Of a stretch of DNA of 64,000 bases, positions 19,222 to 27,261 are shown one piece after another. The position numbers were made by a program, and so were the translations under genes. This DNA comes from Thiomicrospira microaerophila (lineage in GTDB: Bacteria; Pseudomonadota; Gammaproteobacteria; Thiomicrospirales; Thiomicrospiraceae): assembly GCF_000934765.1 (NCBI RefSeq), contig NZ_JYNN01000008.1, forward strand, positions 1 to 64,000, in the 5' to 3' direction. The stretch's first letter is position 1. Each line of letters begins with the position of its first letter. Under the pieces are notes generated by a model, which was not told the origin of the DNA, ran no database searches, and saw nothing but the letters and a program-made list of their open reading frames with translations.

Positions 19222-19235
19222 AACCAGGCCTGGTT
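19222..19235. repeat. AACCAGGCCTGGTT palindrome, exact copy
   Basis: In the 50-bp gap between the methyltransferase gene and mcrB, about 23 bp upstream of the mcrB start. It is the last copy before a 13.6-kb stretch without any. Confidence 0.9.
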
Positions 19236-19249
19236 GCGAATTTAGTATT

Positions 19250-19939
19250 TCAAGCGGGTTTCTCAACCACTAACCTCACCATTCGTCCGTTCTTTAACTC
19301 TGTTTGTTCTACGATTTTGAAACCGCAGGTTTGGAGCATATAGATAATATCTTCGGCATGATAGCGGTTGTGTTCGAGGAAGTGTTCAAAGGCGTCTTCG
19401 AGTTTTTCGCGGCTTAGGTTGGCGTTCGTGAGTTCGGCGTTGGGGTATTTGTGGGTCAGGTAGTTTTGCAGGGGCTGGCGCACCAAGTCAATCACACACA
19501 ATCGCCCACCAGGTTTCAGCCAGCGATAGGCGGCTTGAAACATTAACACCGGCTGAATCAATTCATGCACCAGCATATTACACATGATTGCGGCGATACT
19601 TTCCGCCTCGACCAACTCAGTCGGTTCATTCAAGTCATCGGCCAGCACCTCTGCATTATCTGGCAAATCAACCAACGCATCGAGCATATAGGGCGCGGCT
19701 TCGATACCGACAATCGTTGAATCGGGATACCGTTGTGCCAAGGCTTGCACAAACAGCCCCGTACCCGCGCCCAAATCCATTAAACCATCGCCCGCTTTCA
19801 TCACCGGCTCTATTTGTTGCGCCCAGAACTGCCAGAACGCTTCATTATGACGTTCAGCGTAGGTTTGGCTAATCATCTTGCGTGCATGCTCGCCGTCACC
19901 GCCATGGTGGCGCAAAATCTGTTGTTGGGTTTTTTGCAT
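19250..19939 (-). CDS. Class I SAM-dependent methyltransferase, unknown substrate
   Basis: A 229-residue methyltransferase with motif I LMDLGAGTGLFVQAL, acidic motif II VGIEAAPYML and WLKPGGRLCVIDLV. An N-terminal His/Gly stretch (RHHGGDGEHA) precedes the fold. The substrate cannot be read from the sequence; small-molecule or quinone-type methyltransferases look similar. It lies upstream of the mcrB operon on the same strand. It is not a recognisable DNA methylase (no DPPY or ENV motif), so I do not assign it as the partner of the restriction genes. Confidence 0.75.
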   Translation of the reverse strand: MQKTQQQILRHHGGDGEHARKMISQTYAERHNEAFWQFWAQQIEPVMKAGDGLMDLGAGTGLFVQALAQRYPDSTIVGIEAAPYMLDALVDLPDNAEVLADDLNEPTELVEAESIAAIMCNMLVHELIQPVLMFQAAYRWLKPGGRLCVIDLVRQPLQNYLTHKYPNAELTNANLSREKLEDAFEHFLEHNRYHAEDIIYMLQTCGFKIVEQTELKNGRMVRLVVEKPA

Positions 19940-20007
19940 ATCTTCCTCACATTTTAAATTCAGCTCTTATAATAGCCGACTTTATTCTTTAGACAAAAGG
20001 TTAAGCG

Positions 20008-20343
20008 ATGAGTAATTTACCGAATTGTCCACAATGCGACTCTGAATACACCTATGAAATGGGCGAAATCTTGGCCTGCCCGGAGTGTGCGCATGAATGG
20101 TCAGAACAAGATTCTAACAGGAATGATGAAAAGGTCTTTAAGGATGCCAATGGCACCATTTTGCAAGACGGCGATACCGTGACGGTCATCAAGGATTTAA
20201 AAGTAAAAGGCTCGTCGTTGGTAGTGAAAGTCGGCACCAAGGTGAAGAATATCCGCTTGAAAGATGGCGACCACGATATAGATTGCAAGATTGATGGCAT
20301 TGGTCAGATGAGTTTAAAAACCCAGTTTGTAAAGAAGGTTTAG
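20008..20343 (+). CDS. yjdM: Zinc-ribbon protein YjdM (PhnA-like)
   Basis: A 111-residue protein with an N-terminal zinc ribbon ([25 protein letters not shown]) followed by the family domain [26 protein letters not shown] and the [13 protein letters not shown] strand. It is named PhnA in older annotation, but it is not known to be part of phosphonate breakdown. The gene is transcribed alone, with GCGATG at the start and a weak ribosome site (AAAGG). Confidence 0.92.
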   Translation: MSNLPNCPQCDSEYTYEMGEILACPECAHEWSEQDSNRNDEKVFKDANGTILQDGDTVTVIKDLKVKGSSLVVKVGTKVKNIRLKDGDHDIDCKIDGIGQMSLKTQFVKKV

Positions 20344-20353
20344 TCGTTGAAGG

Positions 20354-20377
20354 CTAGGAGCCTGTGGGACTAAAGCC
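20354..20377. repeat. One-ended remnant of the CTAG/GAGCCTG MITE family
   Basis: Reads as the left inverted repeat of the element at 14746 with a single mismatch in the 21-bp end (GTGGG for GTCGG), with no matching right end nearby. It starts 10 bp after the yjdM stop. Confidence 0.65.
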
Positions 20378-20443
20378 AAAACGGGTGCTCACTGAAAGTC
20401 TACCAGCCGTTATGCCGATCACATTTGTTGTTTAAACGTGTGA

Positions 20444-20869
20444 TTAGGGGCGAATGTAGTGGTAGCCTTTTGCCTGTAAGTAGGCCAATTCGGCTACACC
20501 GGCTGGAACGATATCGGTTTCTTTCACATCTTTTAGCGTGCGCCAATCGACGTTTCGAGCGCGTAGCGTGTTATTACAGACTTTGACTTCAACACCTTGA
20601 GCACGCAAGCTTTCGAGGGCTTTGACGGTTTCAGGTTTTGTTGTTTCTAATGCTGACATCCCACCCGCGAACACCACTATTTTTAAATCAATATTTTCAG
20701 CACCCACCGCACGCACGTGGTTGTTGATATTACGAAGAATCTGGATCTGAAAATCCGGATTACTGTCGTTAAGCTGGTACACCACATTTTGTTTGCCATA
20801 AGGCTCATGCGTGATGTTTGGCTGCACATATTGCGCACTAACAGCAAAAGCCATCAGCCACAAACCCAT
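20444..20869 (-). CDS. DsrE-like periplasmic protein, N-terminus frameshifted at an A8 tract
   Basis: The open frame (141 residues) begins MGLWLMAFAVSAQ and continues as a DsrE/DsrF-like domain (KIVVFAGGMSAL, VKVCNNTLRARN, IVPAGVAELAYLQAKGY) with one conserved Cys. Such proteins are linked to sulfur handling. A far better start lies upstream: ATG at 20891 with GGAGGA 4 nt before it. From there, reading through 8 A residues (20881-20888 as T on the plus strand) gives a short dead-end peptide. With 7 A residues it gives MKKIATIMGLWLMAFAVSAQ, a textbook signal peptide joined to this frame. So the gene is either off in this sequence, expressed by slippage, or mis-sequenced by one base. Confidence 0.75.
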   Translation of the reverse strand: MGLWLMAFAVSAQYVQPNITHEPYGKQNVVYQLNDSNPDFQIQILRNINNHVRAVGAENIDLKIVVFAGGMSALETTKPETVKALESLRAQGVEVKVCNNTLRARNVDWRTLKDVKETDIVPAGVAELAYLQAKGYHYIRP

Positions 20870-21212
20870 TATTGTTGCTATTTTTTTTCATGCGTCCTCC
20901 TATTATGTGATAAACAACGCATAAATATCATACTCCGGAGGTTGGTTGTTTTCGCGCTGAATAAAATGATATGTTGATAAGTTTTTCTGATTGATCCAGT
21001 TTCACAGAAATACATCATGCCCAATCCACATAATTTAGAAACTTTATATTATTCGGTCGATTCTAAATGACTAAAATAAACTAAAACAATGTTCAACCAG
21101 ACATCATTGCAAAAACCATGACTATCATTCCTAAAAATATTGACATGAAACGCAGGCATGGTAAGCTTTTGACGTTATAAACTAAATTTATCACCTCTAA
21201 ATAGGGCAAACC
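20870..21212. other. Intergenic region upstream of the mrp operon
   Basis: A 343-bp AT-rich gap between divergent genes. It holds the true start region of the DsrE gene (to 20891). A TTGACA at 21140-21145 might be a -35 of the mrp promoter, but only a poor -10 (TAAGCT) follows. No riboswitch or repeat is recognised. Confidence 0.4.
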
Positions 21213-24053
21213 ATGAGCTTACTTGCGTTTAACCTTCCAATAGTGGCACTGCTACCCTTTGCGGGTGCGGCATTGGCCGCTTGGGCATCCAAAATTAATC
21301 GTGTTGCTTCGGCCTGGACCGCAGCGGCGATTACCATATTGGCATTGGCTTTTCTTGCGCCATCCATGCACCTTCCTTTTCAAGGCGAAACCCTAGTCCA
21401 AAGTTGGGCTTGGATGCCCGCGATTGGGCTTGATTTCGCATTCCGACTCGACGGTTTAGCTTTGCTATTCGCACTGCTAATTCTCGTCATCGGTTTACTG
21501 ATCATTATTTATGCACGCTATTACCTGTCCAACAAAGACTCAATGGGGCGGTTTTATGCCTACATGATGATGTTTATGGGCTCGATGCTAGGTATCGTTC
21601 TGTCTGAAAACCTCATTCAGTTAGTGGTGTTCTGGGAGTTAACGTCTTTAAGCTCCTTCTTGCTGATCAGTTATTGGCAGCATCGCAAGGACGCGCGTCA
21701 TGGCGCTCGAATGGCATTGGCGATTACCGGCGCCGGTGGTTTGGCCCTATTAGGTGGGGTATTAATTCTTGGCAATATCGTCGGCAGTTATAATCTAACC
21801 GACGTATTAGCCGCAGGCGACATGATTCGTGCGCACGAACTGTATGTGCCGATTCTTGTATTAATCCTGTTAGGGGTATTTACCAAGTCTGCCCAGTTCC
21901 CTTTCCACTTTTGGTTACCTCACGCGATGGCAGCACCGACACCGGTATCCGCTTATTTGCACTCGGCAACCATGGTAAAAGCGGGTATTTTCTTGCTAGC
22001 CCGTTTCTTCCCGGCTTTATCTGGCACACCCGAGTGGATGTGGTTGGTTGGCGGCGCAGGATTAATCACCTTTATGATTGGCGCGTATACCGCGCTGTTT
22101 AAGCATGACTTAAAAGGCTTGCTCGCCTATTCAACCATTAGTCATTTAGGGCTAATCACCCTGTTATTTGGCTTTGGCACGCAACTGGCCGCTGTGGCTG
22201 CTTTGTTCCACATCATCAACCATGCCACATTTAAGGCGTCGTTATTCATGGTGGCGGGGATTATTGACCATGAAACCGGCAGCCGAGATATGCGCAAACT
22301 AAGTGGTTTAATGAAATACATGCCACACACGGCGATACTGGCGATGGTGGCCGCCGCCGCGATGGCAGGGGTTCCGTTATTAAACGGTTTCTTGAGTAAA
22401 GAAATGTTCTTTGAACAAGCCGTATTTGCCGCTGAAACCAATGCTTGGGCATGGTTATTGCCGGTGCTCGTGACGATAGCGGCGATCTTCTCTGTAGCCT
22501 ACTCGTTGCGTTTTATTCATGATGTATTCTTTGGTGGCGAACCGAAAGACCTGCCTAAAACCCCTCACGAACCGCCACGTTTTATGAAAATCCCCGTGGA
22601 TTTGCTGGTGGTCATTTGTTTGGCGGTCGGTATTATCCCAATGTTTACGGTAGCGCCGATCTTAGCGGTAGCGGCAGCGGGTACCCTACAAGGCGTGCCA
22701 CCTGAGTATAGCTTGTCGATTTGGCACGGCTTTAACCTACCGTTGATGATGAGTATTTTGGCGCTCATTTTAGGTGTTGGCGTTTACTTTATCCGTCATA
22801 AACTATTTGCAATCCATGCGAAATTGTTTGAACGCTTGGATGCACGGGTGGTTTATCATGCGATATTGAACAACACCCTCGCGTTTGCACTCAAAATAAC
22901 GCGTGGATTTGATAAAGGATCACTTCAAAACGCAGCGGTCTGGATTATCGGTGCCTCAGTAATTGCGGGTGCCATTGGCTTTATGTCATCCAGTGCCAGC
23001 CTATTTGGTTCGCGTGAAATGTTACCGGTTGATCCGGTTACACTGGTGGCCGCTGTCGCGCTGATGATTGCTACTGTGATGACGGTCGTTTGGCATGCAC
23101 AACGCCTTGTTTCACTGATTACCCTGGGTGTCATCGGCTTGGTGATTGCCTTGGGCTTTGTCAAGTTCTCTGCACCTGATTTGGCCTTGACACAATTGTC
23201 GGTTGAAATAGTCACGATTGTGCTATTGCTCCTAGCGCTCTACTTCCTACCACAAAAAACACCGAAAGAAATTGGCCGTTTTAGAATCGGGCGCGACGCG
23301 GTTATTGCGTTGTTATCGGGCATTGGCGCAACCCTGCTTACGCTGGCGGTGCTGACGCGCGATTTCGCACCGATTTCTGAATACTTCCTTGAGAACTCGG
23401 TGCCGGGCGGCGGCGGAACCAACGTGGTTAACGTGATTCTAGTTGATTTCCGTGGTATCGATACCCTTGGCGAAATCGTGGTACTGGCGCTGGCCGGTCT
23501 GGGTATCTATGCGATGTTGCAAGGCATGAAACTCCCCGCGCCGAACAAGGATATCTATGGTCGTTTCTGGGATACGGACAACCATCCCGTGATTATGCAA
23601 ACCTTAACCCGTTTGTTATTACCCTTAATGTTATTGGTCGCGGTATTTATTTTCTTGCGTGGTCACAACCTACCGGGCGGCGGCTTTATTGCTGGCTTGA
23701 TTGCGGCGGTCGCGATTATTGTCCAGTACCTATCCAACGGTATCGCTTGGACAGGTGAGCGTTTGAAAACGGATATGCATTGGGTCATTGGCTTCGGCTT
23801 GCTGATCGGTACGGGTACGGGCATTGTTTCCATGATGATTGGTTTCCCATTCCTGACGTCGAGCTTCACCTATATCACTTGGCCAGTCGTTGGCAAGTTT
23901 GAGGTGGCAAGTGCCATCGCCTTTGATATTGGTGTGTTCCTAGTAGTGGTCGGCGCAACCGTGCTGTCACTCGTTCAACTCGGACGATTGAGCAATGCGT
24001 CCCACGCACCGCATCAAAACTCGATCCCCGCTAAAAAACAGGAGGCGAAATAA
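21213..24053 (+). CDS. mrpA: Na+/H+ antiporter subunit A (MrpA with fused MrpB)
   Basis: The largest subunit of the Mrp (group 3 CPA) sodium/proton antiporter in the inner membrane. The 946-residue product has a complex I ND5-like core: SLSSFLLISYWQHR, KSAQFPFHFWLPHAMAAPTPVSAYLHSATMV split over two helices, and lysines in TM helices. A C-terminal MbhD/MbhE region follows (ALTQLSVEIVTIVLLLLAL), then an MnhB-like domain (RGHNLPGGGFIAGLIAA). The A-B fusion is the usual group 2 Mrp organisation. It is the first of six tightly spaced genes; AGGG precedes the ATG. Its stop overlaps mrpC by one base. Confidence 0.95.
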   Translation: MSLLAFNLPIVALLPFAGAALAAWASKINRVASAWTAAAITILALAFLAPSMHLPFQGETLVQSWAWMPAIGLDFAFRLDGLALLFALLILVIGLLIIIYARYYLSNKDSMGRFYAYMMMFMGSMLGIVLSENLIQLVVFWELTSLSSFLLISYWQHRKDARHGARMALAITGAGGLALLGGVLILGNIVGSYNLTDVLAAGDMIRAHELYVPILVLILLGVFTKSAQFPFHFWLPHAMAAPTPVSAYLHSATMVKAGIFLLARFFPALSGTPEWMWLVGGAGLITFMIGAYTALFKHDLKGLLAYSTISHLGLITLLFGFGTQLAAVAALFHIINHATFKASLFMVAGIIDHETGSRDMRKLSGLMKYMPHTAILAMVAAAAMAGVPLLNGFLSKEMFFEQAVFAAETNAWAWLLPVLVTIAAIFSVAYSLRFIHDVFFGGEPKDLPKTPHEPPRFMKIPVDLLVVICLAVGIIPMFTVAPILAVAAAGTLQGVPPEYSLSIWHGFNLPLMMSILALILGVGVYFIRHKLFAIHAKLFERLDARVVYHAILNNTLAFALKITRGFDKGSLQNAAVWIIGASVIAGAIGFMSSSASLFGSREMLPVDPVTLVAAVALMIATVMTVVWHAQRLVSLITLGVIGLVIALGFVKFSAPDLALTQLSVEIVTIVLLLLALYFLPQKTPKEIGRFRIGRDAVIALLSGIGATLLTLAVLTRDFAPISEYFLENSVPGGGGTNVVNVILVDFRGIDTLGEIVVLALAGLGIYAMLQGMKLPAPNKDIYGRFWDTDNHPVIMQTLTRLLLPLMLLVAVFIFLRGHNLPGGGFIAGLIAAVAIIVQYLSNGIAWTGERLKTDMHWVIGFGLLIGTGTGIVSMMIGFPFLTSSFTYITWPVVGKFEVASAIAFDIGVFLVVVGATVLSLVQLGRLSNASHAPHQNSIPAKKQEAK

Positions 24054-24487
24054 TGGAATTATTGATTGCCTTGGTCATCGGCGTGATGACCACTGCCGGG
24101 GTTTATTTGACACTCCGCGCACGCACCTTCCCGGTGGTACTTGGCTTAACATTGCTGGCCTATGCGGTCAACGTGTTCTTGTTCACCATGGGGCGTTTAA
24201 CCATTGGTCAACCCGCTGTCATTGACGCGGCGGCCGCTGGCTATGGCGACCCTTTACCGCAGGCCTTGGTACTCACCGCGATTGTTATTGCGTTTGGTAT
24301 GACGGCATTTTTAATTGTACTCGCACTTAAAGCACGCGGTGAGCTAGGGAATGATCATGTCGATGGGCTACATTTAGCGCCAGACGAAGTGCCTTATGAA
24401 AAGCCTGAGCAAATCAAGCCTTCACAACAAACGCAAGTGACAGAAACAACGATGAACTCACAATCAAACCAGGAGGTTAAGCCATGA
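24053..24487 (+). CDS. mrpC: Na+/H+ antiporter subunit C
   Basis: A 144-residue NuoK-like subunit with three helices (LLIALVIGVMTTAGVYL, FPVVLGLTLLAYAVNVFLF and ALVLTAIVIAFGMTAFLIVLAL) and the conserved DPLPQALVLTAIVI. A hydrophilic Gln/Glu-rich tail of about 40 residues is longer than usual. It overlaps mrpA by one base and mrpD by 4 bp, so translation is coupled. Confidence 0.94.
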   Translation: MELLIALVIGVMTTAGVYLTLRARTFPVVLGLTLLAYAVNVFLFTMGRLTIGQPAVIDAAAAGYGDPLPQALVLTAIVIAFGMTAFLIVLALKARGELGNDHVDGLHLAPDEVPYEKPEQIKPSQQTQVTETTMNSQSNQEVKP

Positions 24488-26010
24488 TGCAATTAACGGC
24501 TTGGCCAGTTTTATTACCACTTGTTGGTGGCTTCTTAGTGTTGTTTGCACGCTTTGGTGGCTTACGCCTACAGCGTTCACTTAACCTGCTGATTGTTTTG
24601 GGCTTAATTTTCTTAAGCATCGAAATGGTTAAGGTGTCTATGACAGGTGTGCATCAAGTTTACTTATCAGGTAACTGGATCGCACCTTTCGGTATCGTAT
24701 TTGTACTCGACAAGCTTTCTGCGATGATGGTGTTAATCACCTCGATCCTCGCACTAGGCTCGTTATGGTATGCGATTGCGACCAAGATAGATGAAAAAGG
24801 CTCGCACTTCCATGTGCTGTTCCAGTTACAGTTATTTGGTTTAAATGGCGCCTTTATGACAGGTGACTTGTTCAACCTGTTCGTATTCTTTGAAGTGATG
24901 TTATTGGCCTCTTATGGCTTGCTACTGCACGGGTCTGGGCGCTTGCGTACCAAGGCGGGCTTGCACTATGTAGTCATTAACATGATTGGCGCAACCCTAT
25001 TCTTGTTTGCGGTCGGTGCCTTGTATGGCGCGGTCGGCACATTGAATATTGCTGACATGGCGGCAAAAATCGCGGTTGCGCCGCCGGAAAACCAAGGGTT
25101 AATAGCGGCCGCAGGTCTGTTATTGCTTATTGTATTCGGGGTTAAAGCCGCGATGTTCCCACTTTATCTATGGCTACCTGCCGCTTATGCCAATACCTCG
25201 GCACCGGTCGCCGCTTTGTTTGCCATTATGACCAAAGTGGGGATTTACTCGATTGTGCGTGCCCACGGTACGATATTTGGCGAAACCGCTGGCGACCTTG
25301 CTTTCTTCTGGACGCCTTGGGTACTGGGCTTGGGCTTACTGACCCTTGCATTGGCCGCACTAGGTGTAATGGCGGCACGTGGTCTGCGTGAACAGGTCGC
25401 CTATCTTGTGCTCGCCTCGGTCGCAACACTGCTGGTCGGCGTCGGGCTCAATTCGCCCGAAGCCTTAGGCGCGACCTTCTATTACCTGATTCACTCTACA
25501 CTCGTCGCGGGCGGTATGTTCTTGCTTGCTGACGTGATTGCAAGGGGGCGGGGGCCTATGAATGATAAATTCACCTCCGCACCGATTATGCCTAATGCGG
25601 TGTTGGTAGGCTCAATGTTTATGTTTGGTGCGGTTGCGATGACCGGGATGCCACCCTTATCCGGCTTCTTCGGTAAGGTGCTTATTTTAGGCGCGGCACT
25701 TGACCATGCATGGCTATTCACTATTTATGGTGTTGTATTGGTTGCCGGCCTCATGACCATTGTGGCGATGGCGCGTTCAGGTTCTTTACTGTTTTATCGC
25801 ACCCAGCCTTGCAACGAACTGCCTGGCGAACCGGTGAATAAATCGGCCTTTGTCGCGGTGGTCGGTCTATTGGCTGCTAGCCCGTTGTTAGTCATTTTTG
25901 GCAACCCGGTGAGCAACTTCACCGAACTGGTTGCGCTGCAGCAATTTGATAGCATCAGTTATATTGAAGCCGTTTTAACCACACCGGCTATTGAGAGGGT
26001 TAAACCATGA
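24484..26010 (+). CDS. mrpD: Na+/H+ antiporter subunit D
   Basis: A 508-residue ND2/ND4-like channel subunit. Typical motifs are VFFEVMLLASYGLLLHG (conserved Glu), KAAMFPLYLWLPAAYANTSAP (conserved Lys), FAIMTKVGIYSIVRAHG and MTGMPPLSGFFGKVLIL. About 14 transmembrane helices are expected. Overlaps of 4 bp at both ends join it to mrpC and mrpE. Confidence 0.95.
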   Translation: MMQLTAWPVLLPLVGGFLVLFARFGGLRLQRSLNLLIVLGLIFLSIEMVKVSMTGVHQVYLSGNWIAPFGIVFVLDKLSAMMVLITSILALGSLWYAIATKIDEKGSHFHVLFQLQLFGLNGAFMTGDLFNLFVFFEVMLLASYGLLLHGSGRLRTKAGLHYVVINMIGATLFLFAVGALYGAVGTLNIADMAAKIAVAPPENQGLIAAAGLLLLIVFGVKAAMFPLYLWLPAAYANTSAPVAALFAIMTKVGIYSIVRAHGTIFGETAGDLAFFWTPWVLGLGLLTLALAALGVMAARGLREQVAYLVLASVATLLVGVGLNSPEALGATFYYLIHSTLVAGGMFLLADVIARGRGPMNDKFTSAPIMPNAVLVGSMFMFGAVAMTGMPPLSGFFGKVLILGAALDHAWLFTIYGVVLVAGLMTIVAMARSGSLLFYRTQPCNELPGEPVNKSAFVAVVGLLAASPLLVIFGNPVSNFTELVALQQFDSISYIEAVLTTPAIERVKP

Positions 26011-26501
26011 TCAACAAAATATTGCCTCACCCTATTTTAACCGTCGTACTCTGGATCAGCTGGCTGTTACTCAATAACAGCTTTGATCCTGGGCATATGG
26101 TACTAGGGTTGATTTTAGCTATTTTTATTCCCTGGTTTACATCCAGCTTTTGGCAAGAAAAAGTATGCCTGAAAAACCCCTTAACCTTGCTTAAGTTTTT
26201 TGGGGTGGTGATGTGGGATATCGTCATCGCCAATATTACTGTCGCTAAATTAATTTTAGGCAAAAACGACAAGCTACAGCCGGCGTTTTTTTATATTGAT
26301 CTAGACGTTGAACACCGCTTGGGGATCAGTATTCTCGCCAATACGATTTCACTCACACCCGGTACGGTGTCCTGTGACCTTACGGCTGATCGTAAACGTT
26401 TATTAATCCATGCGTTGCATGTTGAGGACATAGACCAAACCATTGCAGACATCAAACAACGCTATGAAAAGCCGCTGAAAGAGGTATTTACAAAATGTTA
26501 G
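26007..26501 (+). CDS. mrpE: Na+/H+ antiporter subunit E
   Basis: A 164-residue MnhE/MrpE protein: two N-terminal helices, FGVVMWDIVIANITVAKLIL, and the family signature SISILANTISLTPGTVSCDL (here beginning LGISIL). The cytoplasmic tail ends YEKPLKEVF, as usual for the family. It overlaps mrpF by 7 bp. Confidence 0.93.
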   Translation: MINKILPHPILTVVLWISWLLLNNSFDPGHMVLGLILAIFIPWFTSSFWQEKVCLKNPLTLLKFFGVVMWDIVIANITVAKLILGKNDKLQPAFFYIDLDVEHRLGISILANTISLTPGTVSCDLTADRKRLLIHALHVEDIDQTIADIKQRYEKPLKEVFTKC

Positions 26502-26764
26502 ACATCGCACTCCCGATTGCATTTACGCTAGTTTCCTTTGCGCTTGCACTCAGTTTATTGCGCTTAATTATTGGCCCTGATTTACCTGACCGCATTTTGG
26601 CACTAGACACCCTTTATATTAATTCGATAGCACTGTTAATTTTGCTCGGCCTCTATCTAGGTAGTGCTTTGTATTTTGAAGCGGCGTTATTAATTGCCGT
26701 GATGGGCTTTGTTGGCACCGTTGCGCTCAGCAAATATTTGCTGCGCGGCGATATTATGGAATAA
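26495..26764 (+). CDS. mrpF: Na+/H+ antiporter subunit F
   Basis: An 89-residue three-helix subunit with LLRLIIGPDLPDRILALDTLYINSIALL (family signature GPDLPDRILALD) and the C-terminal FVGTVALSKYLLRGDIME. The start overlaps the mrpE end. Confidence 0.92.
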   Translation: MLDIALPIAFTLVSFALALSLLRLIIGPDLPDRILALDTLYINSIALLILLGLYLGSALYFEAALLIAVMGFVGTVALSKYLLRGDIME

Positions 26765-26774
26765 GGATAAAAAC

Positions 26775-27110
26775 ATGTTAGAAACTATTCTCGCCCTATT
26801 AATCATCATCGGTGCCTTCTTTACGCTTGTCGGCTCGATTGGTCTGTATAAGTTACCGGATTTTTATATGCGTTTACATGGCCCTACCAAGGCTACCACA
26901 CTTGGGGTAGGTGCTATATTGGTCGCATCGGCTCTTTACTTTAGTTTCAAGCCAGGCGAAATTAGCTTGCATGAAATTTTAGTGACGGTATTTTTATTCA
27001 TCACCGCCCCCGTTAGCGCGCACTTAATGGCCAAAGCGGCGATCCACATCAAGCTTAAACAAATAGAACGCACTAAAAACACGCCCTATCAAGCGGATAA
27101 CAACAGCTAG
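26775..27110 (+). CDS. mrpG: Na+/H+ antiporter subunit G
   Basis: A 111-residue MnhG/PhaG subunit with GAFFTLVGSIGLYKLPDFYMRLHGPTKATTLGVG (split by helices) and FLFITAPVSAHLMAKAA. I start at the ATG at 26775, ten bases after the mrpF stop. An earlier in-frame start would lie inside mrpF. It is the last gene of the operon; a hairpin follows at 27116. Confidence 0.92.
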   Translation: MLETILALLIIIGAFFTLVGSIGLYKLPDFYMRLHGPTKATTLGVGAILVASALYFSFKPGEISLHEILVTVFLFITAPVSAHLMAKAAIHIKLKQIERTKNTPYQADNNS

Positions 27111-27115
27111 CTTAG

Positions 27116-27141
27116 TATGGCAATCTTCACAGATTGCCATA
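27116..27141 (+). terminator. Hairpin after mrpG
   Basis: A perfect 11-bp stem TATGGCAATCT / AGATTGCCATA with a 4-nt loop lies 6 bp after the mrpG stop. It is followed by a C-rich tract, not T residues, so it may be an mRNA-stabilising or Rho-assisted end rather than a classical terminator. Confidence 0.5.
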
Positions 27142-27261
27142 CCCTCCCCCCAAAAAAACATCTTTTGTATTTACCTAAAGCAAGAATTGTATTAGGATAA
27201 AATTATCCAAGGATAAAAACCAATTAATGGTTTGCTTGATTTCAAAAGGAATCTATTCGTT

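Noticed and set aside
14053-20343. Treating the methyltransferase at 19250-19939 as the DNA methylase partner of the McrBC genes
   Set aside because: It has a small-molecule-type class I fold with no DNA-methylase catalytic motif (DPPY, NPPF or PC-ENV), and McrBC systems do not need a cognate methylase.
21140-21168. A strong sigma70 promoter for mrpA
   Set aside because: TTGACA is present, but the -10 at proper spacing is poor, so I left it as a remark rather than a feature.
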